64,000 nt of DNA from Algoriphagus sp. PAP.12 (GTDB lineage: Bacteria; Bacteroidota; Bacteroidia; Cytophagales; Cyclobacteriaceae), in NCBI RefSeq assembly GCF_026652115.1, contig NZ_JAPPSQ010000013.1, positions 62,001 to 126,000 on the forward strand, in the 5' to 3' direction. Both the position numbers and the translations under genes were made by a program. This document shows positions 1-8,537 of this stretch, piece by piece. Positions within the stretch are counted from its first letter, which is position 1, and each line of letters starts with the position of its first letter. The notes below the pieces were generated by a model. It had not been told where the DNA came from, did no database searches, and worked only from the letters and a program-made list of their open reading frames with translations.

Positions 1-739
1 AAACAATAAAAGATAAGAACATCCAGAAAACACCAACTAGCGTACTTTTTAGCAAATTCAAGAAATTGTAACTAGGTCTGGAAAATGGATTAGAAAGAAA
101 GAATTCAATCCTACTAAAAAGCCCATCTTTAAAGCTCCAATAAAATATGATTTCAAGGATTAAAATTGATACCAATAAGCCTATCAATTTCCAGATTTGA
201 TTTGACTTCTGTGATCTCCAACTAACAGCAATAGTCATGATTAGTAATAGACCAGCCGCTGGCAATTTGACATAAAATAATAAAGCTAAAATTAGGCCTT
301 CCAAAAAGCTTCCAAGCCTATTTTTCAAAGACAAAGTGTAAAGCCAGATACAAGTCCCTATTAGTAATAAGGTATTATAAGATAAATTGGGTGGCAAGAA
401 TGCGTAAGACCCCAGCAATCCTAAAATTACAATCCAATAAACCGGTGGATTGACTTTTTCACCAAAAGAACGCCTTAGGAAAAAATACAAAGCAATTGAA
501 GCGAAAATAATACCTGATAATCTTATCCATCTGAGCTCTATGATATGGAATTGAATCCCAAAAACTTTGAATAAAATTTTAAAAAACAAATCATACAAAA
601 TAGGGCCATTGGAGTTTGACTGACCTGGATCAGCTAAGAGTACATAAAGACCCTCGTCAGAAAAATCGAACCCTCTAGGTATACCCCATATAATAGCCAG
701 TAAAGTTGCGATTGAAAAAATCTGGAGTGTACGAAGCAT
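1..739 (-). CDS. Polytopic membrane protein, GT-C glycosyltransferase-like, cut by left edge
   Basis: An open frame starts with ATG at 737-739 on the minus strand and runs without a stop to base 1, so the C-terminus lies outside the window; about 246 residues are visible. It opens with a hydrophobic helix followed by a loop carrying FDFSDEGLY, then several long hydrophobic segments. A short acidic DEG-type motif in the first periplasmic loop is usual in GT-C membrane glycosyltransferases of the ArnT/PMT kind, which move sugars from lipid carriers. That assignment is inference; any multi-pass membrane protein with a similar loop is possible. It reads away from the RND operon, behind about 460 bp of non-coding DNA, so it is probably its own unit. 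Confidence 0.55.
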   Translation of the reverse strand, partial: MLRTLQIFSIATLLAIIWGIPRGFDFSDEGLYVLLADPGQSNSNGPILYDLFFKILFKVFGIQFHIIELRWIRLSGIIFASIALYFFLRRSFGEKVNPPVYWIVILGLLGSYAFLPPNLSYNTLLLIGTCIWLYTLSLKNRLGSFLEGLILALLFYVKLPAAGLLLIMTIAVSWRSQKSNQIWKLIGLLVSILILEIIFYWSFKDGLFSRIEFFLSNPFSRPSYNFLNLLKSTLVGVFWMFLSFIV

Positions 740-890
740 GTCCACAAATTAGGGAGTGGGAAGGAAAAGGAAAAATAGTCACCTAAAATAGACCCAAAAT
801 TTAGTTTCCCTTAAAAATCTTCGTATTTAATAATTCTTATTATTTATTGGTTAATTCATATTATGTGGAAAACTTTTTGTGAATTACCCT

Positions 891-918
891 AAAAAATACC
901 CAGTACAGGGTATTTTTT
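891..918. terminator. 11-bp hairpin with T-rich arm
   Basis: The arms AAAAAATACCC (891-901) and GGGTATTTTTT (908-918) are exact inverted repeats around a 6-base loop, flanked by A and T tracts on opposite sides. It could terminate in either direction. On the minus strand it lies beyond two other terminators and upstream of the left-edge gene, so it may instead act in that gene's leader. Confidence 0.45.
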
Positions 919-1046
919 TTTCAGTGAGAGGAAGTACCTTTGAAATAGGGTGATTAAGCAGCTTTTCTCATCAATTTTTTCTAGACCATCATTAAGGGAT
1001 TTTTTTCAACACTTTTTGTTCCCTTAATACTTTATTACCAAAAGCA

Positions 1047-1079
1047 AAAACCTCCATTCAGATAATGAATGGAGGTTTT
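1047..1079 (-). terminator. Rho-independent terminator (distal of tandem pair) of RND operon
   Basis: The arms AAAACCTCCATTCA (1047-1060) and TGAATGGAGGTTTT (1066-1079) form a perfect 14-bp stem with a 5-base loop. T-rich sequence follows on both strands. It is the second hairpin met by transcripts leaving the outer-membrane channel gene. Confidence 0.7.
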
Positions 1080-1093
1080 CTTTTTTTGAATTC

Positions 1094-1128
1094 AAAAAAA
1101 ACCATCCCGCAACGCTGCAGAATGGTTT
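1094..1128 (-). terminator. Rho-independent terminator (proximal) of RND operon
   Basis: AAACCAT (1099-1105) pairs with ATGGTTT (1122-1128), with further GCA/TGC pairing inside. On the minus strand the stem is followed directly by a run of T, the classic intrinsic terminator shape, about 80 bases after the stop of the outer-membrane channel gene. Confidence 0.65.
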
Positions 1129-1206
1129 CCGAAAAAACGAGTCAATCATCACTCAATTAGGATGTAACAAACATCTAACCTTATTTTACTTTTCTATCAA
1201 CTAAAT

Positions 1207-2637
1207 TCAATTCCATCCTCCACCAAGCGCCTGATACATGTTAACCATAGCATTCATTTGCTGCATCTTGGTTTCGATCAACTCCATTCTTGACTCCAAT
1301 GCTTCTCTTTGTGTTAGCAACACCTCCATGTAATCCGCACGCGCCGAGCTAAATAAATTATTGGAAATTGTAATGGACTCTGTCAAGGCTTGTACTTGTT
1401 GAGATTTCAATGCAAAGCTCTGCTGAAGATTCTCAATCTTTGCCATTTGATTTGCCACTTCTACATAGCCATTCAAGATGGTTTTTTCATATTCATAAAC
1501 TGCGGCTACTTGCTTTGCATTTGCAGCTTGGTAATTTGCCTTGATTGCATTTCTATTGACTAAAGGAGCAACCATATCACCAGCCAAATTGAATATCAAT
1601 GATTCTGGTGTAGTCAACAAATACTTGGCATTGAAGGCATTGTAACCAATACCACCAACTATTCTAAATGATGGGTAAAATTCAGCTTTAGCTACTTTAA
1701 TATCTAATTTTGCTGCCTCCAATCCCATTTCAGCCTGACGTATATCTGGTCTGTTTGCCAAGAGCTGAGAAGGAATTCCTTCTTTCAACATTTGGGGCAT
1801 CAAATCAGGAAAAGCTGCAGAACTTCTTTGGATATGCTGAGGATATCTACCCAATAAGAAATTAATTCCGTTCTCTGTTTCTGTGATCCGCTGACGCACT
1901 TCATAAATCCTACTTTGATTTTTTGCAACTTCAGCTTCAAATCGCTTCACCGCCAATTCGGTAACTTTCGCAGCTTGCTTTTGCATTTTAACCACCTTTA
2001 ATGCATTCTTTTGGATCTCAATATTCTGATTTAGAATATCCAATTGATTATCCAAAGCAAGAAGTTCAAAGTAAGAATTGGCGATTTCAGCGACTAATTT
2101 GGTAGTCAGGAAGTTTTTACCCTCAACGGTTGACAGATAATTCATCACCGCCGCTTTCTTAGAATTTCTTAGTTTTTTCCAAACGTCAAGCTCCCAAGAA
2201 GCAACAGCTCCAAACATCAGATCACCAAGTGGCTCAGGGAACTCCTTGCCTTCAGCGATTTCGTGATTGTGCTCTACCACCCCATTGCGAGTGTATCTTC
2301 CAACTTTATCCATTCCGGCTCCAGCCTGAATATTCACAAAAGGTAGATACTCTCCCTTTCTGGCTTGGATTTCAGTAGAAGTAATGATTACTTCCTGCAT
2401 TACTTGATTCAACTCCTGGTTTCTTACCAAGGCAGTATCAATTAAAGCTTTCAAATTCGGGTCACTGAAAAAATCAGACCAGACAATTTGGGCGGAATTT
2501 GTTGTATCCGTGGAGCCCTGAAAAGTATCAGGGACCTCACGGTTTTCTTTTTTTATTGCTTGGGTAGGTGCACAGGAATAAAGTGTGGCCGCAACCAACA
2601 GGGTCCCGACACCTTGAAATATATGTTTTTTAAGCAT
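1207..2637 (-). CDS. RND efflux outer-membrane channel (TolC/OprM/NodT family lipoprotein)
   Basis: This is the outer-membrane exit duct of a tripartite drug/metabolite efflux pump. The 476-residue length is normal for the family. The N-terminus is a lipoprotein signal ending in the lipobox LYSC, with the lipidated Cys at residue 22. Two related OEP halves follow, rich in long coiled-coil helices. The LANRPDIRQAE motif near residue 295 is characteristic of the NodT/OprM branch. The start codon overlaps the end of the RND pump gene by 8 bases, so the two are translationally coupled. It is the last gene of the operon and is followed by tandem terminators. Substrate cannot be told from the sequence. 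Confidence 0.93.
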   Translation of the reverse strand: MLKKHIFQGVGTLLVAATLYSCAPTQAIKKENREVPDTFQGSTDTTNSAQIVWSDFFSDPNLKALIDTALVRNQELNQVMQEVIITSTEIQARKGEYLPFVNIQAGAGMDKVGRYTRNGVVEHNHEIAEGKEFPEPLGDLMFGAVASWELDVWKKLRNSKKAAVMNYLSTVEGKNFLTTKLVAEIANSYFELLALDNQLDILNQNIEIQKNALKVVKMQKQAAKVTELAVKRFEAEVAKNQSRIYEVRQRITETENGINFLLGRYPQHIQRSSAAFPDLMPQMLKEGIPSQLLANRPDIRQAEMGLEAAKLDIKVAKAEFYPSFRIVGGIGYNAFNAKYLLTTPESLIFNLAGDMVAPLVNRNAIKANYQAANAKQVAAVYEYEKTILNGYVEVANQMAKIENLQQSFALKSQQVQALTESITISNNLFSSARADYMEVLLTQREALESRMELIETKMQQMNAMVNMYQALGGGWN

Positions 2638-5600
2638 GGCGTTCTTCTGTTAGAGGTGCAAAATCTTCATCCTTGATCATCTTTCTTCCATCAGCAATGG
2701 TTGCGAATATGTAGTACAAACCAGGCACAATAATTACCCCGAAGACTGTACCGAACAACATTCCACCTAATGCAGAAGATCCGATGGTTCTGTTACCAAT
2801 CGCTCCAGGTCCTGTGGCAATTACCAAAGGAATCAGACCAGCGATAAAGGCAAATGAAGTCATCAAAATTGGTCTGAAACGAACCTTTGCGCCCTCGATA
2901 GCTGATTCGAAAATGGTCAAACCTTCCTGATGCTTTTGCACTGCAAATTCCACAATCAAAACGGCGTTTTTACCTAATAGACCTACCAACATGATCAGAC
3001 CAATCTGAGCATATATATCGTTGGCTAAGCCCATGACTTTCAGTAATAGGAAGGATCCAAATACCCCTGCTGGCAAGGAAGTAACCACAGCCAATGGAAT
3101 AATAAAACTTTCATACTGAGCTGCCAATACTAGGTAAACGAAGATCAATACAACCACGAAGATGTAAATCGCCTCATTTCCTCTTCTTGCTTCATCATAA
3201 GAAAGACCTTCCCATGCGATATCATACCCATTCGGCAAAGTAGCCGCTGCAACTTCTTGAATAGCCTGGATCGCATCACCTGAAGTAAAACCAGGTGCCG
3301 GAACTCCTTTGATTGATGAAGATGTGTACAAGTTGAAACGAGTAATCTCATTAGGTCCTTGTGTTTTCTCCATTTTCATAAATGAAGAATAAGGAACCAT
3401 CTCACCCTCTTCATTTTTGATGAACAGATTCAATACATCACTAGGAAGCTTTCGATATTCTGGAGCAGCCTGAGTATACACTTTGAAGAAGTTACCGAAA
3501 CGGATGAAACCTTGCTCATAAGTGGAACCAATCAAAACGTCTAGGTTTTCCATGGCTTTCCCGATAGAAACACCCTTCTGCATTGCAAGCTCATTATCAA
3601 TCTTCAACTCATATTGCGGGTAGTTCGCCGCAAAGAAGGTGAACAATCCAGCCAATTCAGGTCTTTTCTTCAAGGCTGTCATAAATTCAGCATTCACCTC
3701 ATCAAATTCCTGATAATCAATGGTTGGGTTTTTATCAATCATTCTCAAAGAGAAACCATCGGAAGAACCGTAACCTGGTACAGCAGGTGGCTCGAAATAT
3801 TCGATCACCGCACCCAGATTGTGGGTTTTCTCTTCCAATTCCTCAATGATTTCATGTACCGAATGCTCACGGTCTGACCAGTCTTTCAAGTTGATCAAAC
3901 AAGTACCGGCATTGGATCCACGACCTTCAGTCAAGATCTCATAACCTGCCAAAGAGGAAACGGATTGAATACCATCTACTTCTTCAGCAATCGCCTGCAA
4001 TTGTCTAGAAACTTCATTGGTTCTTTCCAAAGTAGATCCTGGAGGTGTTTGGATAATTGCATAGATCATACCTTGATCCTCATTCGGTATAAATCCAGTA
4101 GGAAGTGTTTCATTGACCGCAACGATACCGAAAGCAAATGCTCCCAAAATTGCCCAAGTCACTACTCTTCTGTTTACAATCAACTTCAACAGTCCTGTGT
4201 ACTTTCCAGTAAGTCTTTCGAATTTATCATTGAACCAGTCGATGAATTTATCTACTGGAGATTTCTTTCTCTCTTTACCATGATTGTTTTTCAGAATCAT
4301 AGCACAAAGCACTGGAGTCAAAGTCAAGGCTACCACACCGGATAGTACAATGGAACTAGCCATGGTAATAGAGAACTGACGATAAAATACCCCTACCGGT
4401 CCAGTCATAAAGGCTACCGGAACGAATACTGCGGTCATAATCAAGGTAATCGCGATGATCGCACCAGAGATTTCACCCAATACTTCTTTTACTGCTTTGT
4501 ATGGAGATAAGTGCTTGTCATGCATTTTTGCGTGAACTGCTTCCACTACCACAATCGCATCATCGACTACGATACCAATCGCCAATACTAGAGCGAAGAG
4601 TGTGATCAAGTTGATCGTGAGTCCAAATATCTGCATGAAGACGAAGGCCCCAATCAAGGATACCGGAACCGCTATGGCCGGAATCAAAGTGGATCTCCAG
4701 TCTCCCAAGAATAGGAATACTACCAATGCCACCAAGACGAATGCTTCAAATAATGTATGAAGTACTTTATCAATAGAAGCATCCACAAACTTGGATACGT
4801 CATAGTTGATCTCATAACTCATACCCGGAGGGAAAGTAGGCTCCATTTCTTTAAGCTTAGCCTTAACATCCTCAATTACTTTACTCGCATTGGACCCAAA
4901 ATTCTGCTTCAATACCATGGAAGCAGCAGGATAACCGTCTTTGTTGGAATAGATATCAAAGAACTCACTTCCCAATTCTACTTCAGCAATATCCTTGAGT
5001 TTTAGAATCTCACCTTCAGCATTTGCTTTGATAATGATATTCTCATATTCTTCCGGCTTGTTGAATCGACCTTGATACGTCAATACATACTCCAAAGATT
5101 GGGCAGTCTTACCAGAAGCTTGACCTAATCTACCAGGTCTACCGATCACACTTTGCTCATCGATAGCACCCAATACTTCCTCTGTGGAAACATTGTAGGC
5201 TCTCATTCTATCTGGCTTCAACCAGACACGCATTGCATATTGTCTACTACCCAGAATCTGAGCACGTCCCATCCCACTAATACGCTGAAGCTCAGGGAGG
5301 ATATTCACCTTTGCATAGTTGTACAAGAACTTCTCATCGGCATTTTTATCCTTACTGAACAAGTTCACGTACATCAACATACTTGGCTGAATCGGTGTAA
5401 TAATTACCCCTTCCCTTTGGACCAGAGGAGGCAGGTTATTCATGACCTGATCGACCCTAGTCTTTACGTTTACAACAGCTGCGTTAGGATCTGTTCCTGG
5501 TTCAAAGATGATCTGTATAGTAGCTTCACCGGCACTTGTTGCATCTGAAATAATATATTGCATCCCTTGAACACCGTTGATGGCTCGTTCCAAAGGAATC

Positions 5601-5785
5601 AATGTAGATTTCACCAAAACATCGGCACTGGACCCCGGAAATGCAATAAAGATATTAACACGGGGAGGTGCGATCTGCGGAAACTGAGAAACTGGACGTG
5701 TATTGATCGCCAGGAATCCCAAGAATACGATAGCTAATGAGATAGCTATGGCCAATACTGGCCGCTGTATGAATTTCTTAAACAT
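2630..5785 (-). CDS. RND efflux pump inner-membrane transporter (HAE1/AcrB family)
   Basis: This is a proton-driven inner-membrane pump of 1051 residues, the typical AcrB/MexB length. The N-terminal helix MFKKFIQRPVLAIAISLAI is the usual first transmembrane segment, followed by the SQFPQIAPP loop of the porter domain. The proton-relay pair of aspartates sits in VVDDAIVVVE in TM4 (around residue 405), and the TM10 lysine in GKNAVLIVE (around residue 950). Two repeated halves, each with a large periplasmic loop, are evident. It lies between the adaptor gene (24-base gap) and the channel gene (8-base overlap). HAE1 membership suggests amphiphilic or drug-like substrates, but this is not proven. 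Confidence 0.95.
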   Translation of the reverse strand: MFKKFIQRPVLAIAISLAIVFLGFLAINTRPVSQFPQIAPPRVNIFIAFPGSSADVLVKSTLIPLERAINGVQGMQYIISDATSAGEATIQIIFEPGTDPNAAVVNVKTRVDQVMNNLPPLVQREGVIITPIQPSMLMYVNLFSKDKNADEKFLYNYAKVNILPELQRISGMGRAQILGSRQYAMRVWLKPDRMRAYNVSTEEVLGAIDEQSVIGRPGRLGQASGKTAQSLEYVLTYQGRFNKPEEYENIIIKANAEGEILKLKDIAEVELGSEFFDIYSNKDGYPAASMVLKQNFGSNASKVIEDVKAKLKEMEPTFPPGMSYEINYDVSKFVDASIDKVLHTLFEAFVLVALVVFLFLGDWRSTLIPAIAVPVSLIGAFVFMQIFGLTINLITLFALVLAIGIVVDDAIVVVEAVHAKMHDKHLSPYKAVKEVLGEISGAIIAITLIMTAVFVPVAFMTGPVGVFYRQFSITMASSIVLSGVVALTLTPVLCAMILKNNHGKERKKSPVDKFIDWFNDKFERLTGKYTGLLKLIVNRRVVTWAILGAFAFGIVAVNETLPTGFIPNEDQGMIYAIIQTPPGSTLERTNEVSRQLQAIAEEVDGIQSVSSLAGYEILTEGRGSNAGTCLINLKDWSDREHSVHEIIEELEEKTHNLGAVIEYFEPPAVPGYGSSDGFSLRMIDKNPTIDYQEFDEVNAEFMTALKKRPELAGLFTFFAANYPQYELKIDNELAMQKGVSIGKAMENLDVLIGSTYEQGFIRFGNFFKVYTQAAPEYRKLPSDVLNLFIKNEEGEMVPYSSFMKMEKTQGPNEITRFNLYTSSSIKGVPAPGFTSGDAIQAIQEVAAATLPNGYDIAWEGLSYDEARRGNEAIYIFVVVLIFVYLVLAAQYESFIIPLAVVTSLPAGVFGSFLLLKVMGLANDIYAQIGLIMLVGLLGKNAVLIVEFAVQKHQEGLTIFESAIEGAKVRFRPILMTSFAFIAGLIPLVIATGPGAIGNRTIGSSALGGMLFGTVFGVIIVPGLYYIFATIADGRKMIKDEDFAPLTEERHA

Positions 5786-5809
5786 CTTACTGTGATTTAA
5801 AGGTTGACC

Positions 5810-6895
5810 TTATTCAGCATGTAAGCCGTTTAATTCACTCATCACTTCATCGTGATCAACAACCTCGAATTCAATTTTCTGTCCATTGACAACTTTTCGA
5901 AGACCTTCAATCAAGATTTTATCATTTGTATCCAATCCAGAGCTAACTAGATATAGGTGAGGCAATTCAGCTACAATTGAAATTTCTCTGGATTCAAGTA
6001 CCCCATCTTCATTCACTACAAATACAAATTTCTTATCCAAGACTTCGAAAGTAGCTTTTTGAGGGATTAACAACGCATCTGGGAAATGTACTGGCAATTG
6101 AATATTACCTGTCTCACCATGTCTTAGGATTCCTTTTTTATTAGGGAATGTAGCTCTGAATGCGATATTACCGGTTTCATTATTGAAATCAGATTCGATT
6201 GTAGTAATAATACCTGGGGTATCAAATGGTCTCTGATTAGCCATATGAAGGTAAACTTCAGGAAGACTATCTAAAGAGGTTGTAGATACGAAATCCAAAT
6301 ATTGGGCTTCAGGAACGTTGAAATAAACCCACATATCTGAATTATCAGATAGAGTAGCCAACAGTTCACCTTCATCCAACAAACTACCTAATCGTACATG
6401 GAATCTACCCATTATACCATCAAAAGGTGCTCTGATTTCGGTAAAGCCCAAATGTGCTTGAGCCAATGATAATTCTGCGTTTGCTTTATCTAGCTGTGCT
6501 TTTGCAAGAGCCAACTCATTGGAAGACACGATATTGCTATCAGCTAGACTTTTTGTGTTTAAATATTCAATTTCTGCAAAGCTTGCTTCAGCTTTTGCTT
6601 TTTGCATTTCTGCCTCATAGATCAAAGGCATAATTCTAAACATGAGCTGTCCCTTTTTGACATGTTGGCCTTCATCTACAAATACATTTTGAAGGTAACC
6701 TTTCTCCAAGGCTCTTAACTCGATGTGTTGAATTGAGTGAATTTGACTGACGTATTCTTCATATACGATCGTATCCTTTTGAACAGGATTTGTAACAAGG
6801 TAGGTTGATTCGTGTTCTACTTGTTCGTGTTTTGCTCCACAGCTAGCCAAGGCAAATACCACAGCATAGCCTGCGAGAATGATGATTTTCCTCAT
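5810..6895 (-). CDS. RND efflux periplasmic adaptor (membrane fusion protein, AcrA/HlyD family)
   Basis: This 361-residue adaptor joins the inner-membrane pump to the outer-membrane channel. It has a lipoprotein signal with lipobox LASC, giving lipidated Cys19. A biotinyl-lipoyl-like half follows (YLQNVFVDEGQHVKKGQ), then an alpha-helical hairpin (about residues 95-150), the second lipoyl half with the typical FTEIRAPFDGIMG, and beta-barrel and membrane-proximal domains. The hairpin is short, as is usual in Bacteroidota adaptors. It is encoded directly upstream of the pump. Confidence 0.93.
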   Translation of the reverse strand: MRKIIILAGYAVVFALASCGAKHEQVEHESTYLVTNPVQKDTIVYEEYVSQIHSIQHIELRALEKGYLQNVFVDEGQHVKKGQLMFRIMPLIYEAEMQKAKAEASFAEIEYLNTKSLADSNIVSSNELALAKAQLDKANAELSLAQAHLGFTEIRAPFDGIMGRFHVRLGSLLDEGELLATLSDNSDMWVYFNVPEAQYLDFVSTTSLDSLPEVYLHMANQRPFDTPGIITTIESDFNNETGNIAFRATFPNKKGILRHGETGNIQLPVHFPDALLIPQKATFEVLDKKFVFVVNEDGVLESREISIVAELPHLYLVSSGLDTNDKILIEGLRKVVNGQKIEFEVVDHDEVMSELNGLHAE

Positions 6896-7041
6896 AATCG
6901 GATTTAAATTTTTCTAAACTCAGGGAATAGTAGTGACGAATACCAATCGATTCGCCAATAGGTTATTGGGCTGAAATTTTAATAATAATGGGTGACAAGA
7001 GGGCATACTCCTCCCCTTGCATTCGAGAATCAGCAAAAAGC

Positions 7042-7464
7042 CTAAATGATAAAAACTTGCTTCAGGATATAAAGCGGTACTGAGAAATTTAAGAATACCG
7101 GTAAGTCAAAATAGCTTTTTGACTTCGGCATCAAACCTCCCCATAGTTCGGAAATCCAATCAATAGTAATGGATCCAAAATCAACAGGAAGTCTTTTAAT
7201 CGTAATAAAGTCTCGTTCCTTTTCTTCTTCTACTTCCCAAAAAGTGTCTTGCTGAGGAGTGTAGTAGGTTTTTACATAGGACTGGACTAAATCAGAGGAG
7301 TGATAATCCAACAGGGTATGTCCAAGAGGTAGAGGATGTAATAAATCTACATTTTGACCTGCTTCTTCAGAACTTGACATAGCCTGAGCAGTAGTGAACA
7401 GAGTCACTCCAACCGTAAGGCAAAGCCAAGAAGTAAAAATTCTGAGAAACAGATTTTTGAACAT
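7042..7464 (-). CDS. Small secreted protein of unknown function at head of RND operon
   Basis: I do not recognise this 140-residue protein. It has a Sec signal peptide (about residues 1-28, ending TTAQA), an acidic middle and a hydrophobic C-terminus (FLNFSVPLYILKQVF) that may anchor it. It is on the same strand as the efflux genes, 146 bases upstream of the adaptor, so it may be co-transcribed and act as an accessory or sensor; this is inference. A TAnnTTTG box lies only 5 bases before its ATG (see the promoter entry), which would give a nearly leaderless transcript. Confidence 0.6.
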   Translation of the reverse strand: MFKNLFLRIFTSWLCLTVGVTLFTTAQAMSSSEEAGQNVDLLHPLPLGHTLLDYHSSDLVQSYVKTYYTPQQDTFWEVEEEKERDFITIKRLPVDFGSITIDWISELWGGLMPKSKSYFDLPVFLNFSVPLYILKQVFII

Positions 7465-7469
7465 GGGGT

Positions 7470-7477
7470 CAAATGTA
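7470..7477 (-). promoter_or_regulatory. Possible -7 promoter box TACATTTG next to the start codon
   Basis: TACATTTG fits the Bacteroidota -7 consensus TAnnTTTG and ends 5 bases before the ATG at 7464. A well-placed -33 TTG was not found, so it may be chance. Confidence 0.3.
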
Positions 7478-7614
7478 GAGTGATTTTTAATTCAAAAAAA
7501 AATTTTCAGGCAATTATTTTCATATACATAAGAAGATTTTAAAAAAATTAAGATTTATCTATAAAAGAACCATCTATTTGTAACAAAGATCACATAAAAC
7601 ATCCCCATTTCAAG

Positions 7615-7639
7615 CATTTGAAAAATATCATTTCAAATG
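7615..7639. promoter_or_regulatory. Inverted repeat, candidate operator upstream of the RND operon
   Basis: CATTTGAA and TTCAAATG form an 8-bp perfect inverted repeat with a 9-base spacer. A direct copy of CATTTCAA lies at 7606-7613. The spacing of roughly two helical turns suits a dimeric helix-turn-helix regulator; which one binds is unknown. Confidence 0.35.
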
Positions 7640-7843
7640 ACATAAATTTTAAATAATAGAAATATGATGTCTTTTTACAAGGGTGATTATTCTTTGAAAT
7701 ATTTAAAGAAAAAAATGAAAATTTTTAATCTTCTAATAATTTCGACCTGTTATTCTCCAAACTTCTCAATGAGATAAAGGTGTAAAAAGTCAAAAACCTA
7801 GTTAAAAAATAAACCTAGTCTTTGGAAATTAATCATGAAGAAA

Positions 7844-8419
7844 TCATTTTTCTTCAAAAAAATAAACTACTAGCATTTTACAGGTTTCCTCTCCCAAATT
7901 TAATGGCTTATGTGGAATCCGTCCGTCAAAAAGCATTGAATCTCCTTCGTTAAGCAGGATAGATTCATCAGGAAAAACATAGGAGACATCTCCTTTAATA
8001 ATATACTTATATTCAAACGCTTCTGTCTCTGCAAATTCTCTATCTGAACCTGGCTCTATATCCAATAAAACTATATCTACAGTACTTTCTTTTACCTTTT
8101 TTGTAAAGATTCTATGATATATATAGCCGCTCGCTGTTTCTTTTTCGAACCGCTCATAATTCTCCTTTCTCTGTATCAAAATAGGAGCTTGGTTGGTGTG
8201 TAAGCTCAATTCTCTGAAAAAATCATCCAAATCTTCTTCCAAAGCTTTAATTATTTGGATCAAGACTAGAAGTGAAGGTATAGTTCTGCCATTTTCTATT
8301 TGAGAAATCAAACCCTTGGTAACCCCAGCGCGATCAGCCACCTCTTGTAAAGTCAGGCTTTTTTCCTTCCTGATATGTTTCAGTTTATTACTAATCTGAA
8401 CTATTACTTCCTGTTCCAT
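7844..8419 (-). CDS. XRE-family regulator with C-terminal cupin sensor
   Basis: This 191-residue DNA-binding protein has an N-terminal helix-turn-helix of the XRE/Cro type (about residues 7-62; QEVADRAGVTKGLISQIENG is the recognition part) and a C-terminal cupin beta-barrel (about residues 115-190; FEYKYIIKGDVSYVFP and DGRIPHKPLN). Members of this architecture usually repress nearby catabolic or transport genes and bind a small ligand in the cupin. It is followed in the genome order by the DUF5690 transporter upstream on the same strand (118-base gap), and the PhnZ-like oxygenase beyond, which suggests it controls them; this is inference. Confidence 0.88.
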   Translation of the reverse strand: MEQEVIVQISNKLKHIRKEKSLTLQEVADRAGVTKGLISQIENGRTIPSLLVLIQIIKALEEDLDDFFRELSLHTNQAPILIQRKENYERFEKETASGYIYHRIFTKKVKESTVDIVLLDIEPGSDREFAETEAFEYKYIIKGDVSYVFPDESILLNEGDSMLFDGRIPHKPLNLGEETCKMLVVYFFEEK

Positions 8420-8537
8420 TTAACTTATTTCGGGTTTAAGCAGGAAAACTACAAAAAGAAAACCTTTACCAGAGAATTTATTTGAGATATCCTGCAGCAT
8501 CAATTTTTGAAGCATTTCTCCTGTCTATAAGGTCCAT

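Larger units (their letters stand above)
740..1206. other. Non-coding gap with three hairpins
   Basis: This stretch separates the left-edge membrane gene from the RND operon. I see no convincing gene in it. It is AT-rich near 800-890 (probable promoter region of the minus-strand membrane gene) and holds three hairpins listed separately (891-918, 1047-1079, 1099-1128). The two nearest the outer-membrane channel gene fit tandem terminators of that operon. Confidence 0.6.
7465..7843. other. AT-rich gap upstream of RND operon with repeated CATTTCAA/CATTTGAA motifs
   Basis: No gene seen. The interesting part is 7606-7639, where CATTTCAA occurs twice and an inverted repeat (CATTTGAA at 7615-7622, TTCAAATG at 7632-7639) is embedded. 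It sits upstream of the minus-strand efflux operon and downstream of the XRE-cupin regulator gene, a fitting place for an operator. Confidence 0.4.

Noticed and set aside
3965..4345. 126-codon plus-strand open frame inside the RND pump gene
   Set aside because: Antisense to a fully conserved pump gene; composition and lack of any family motif show it is a shadow frame.
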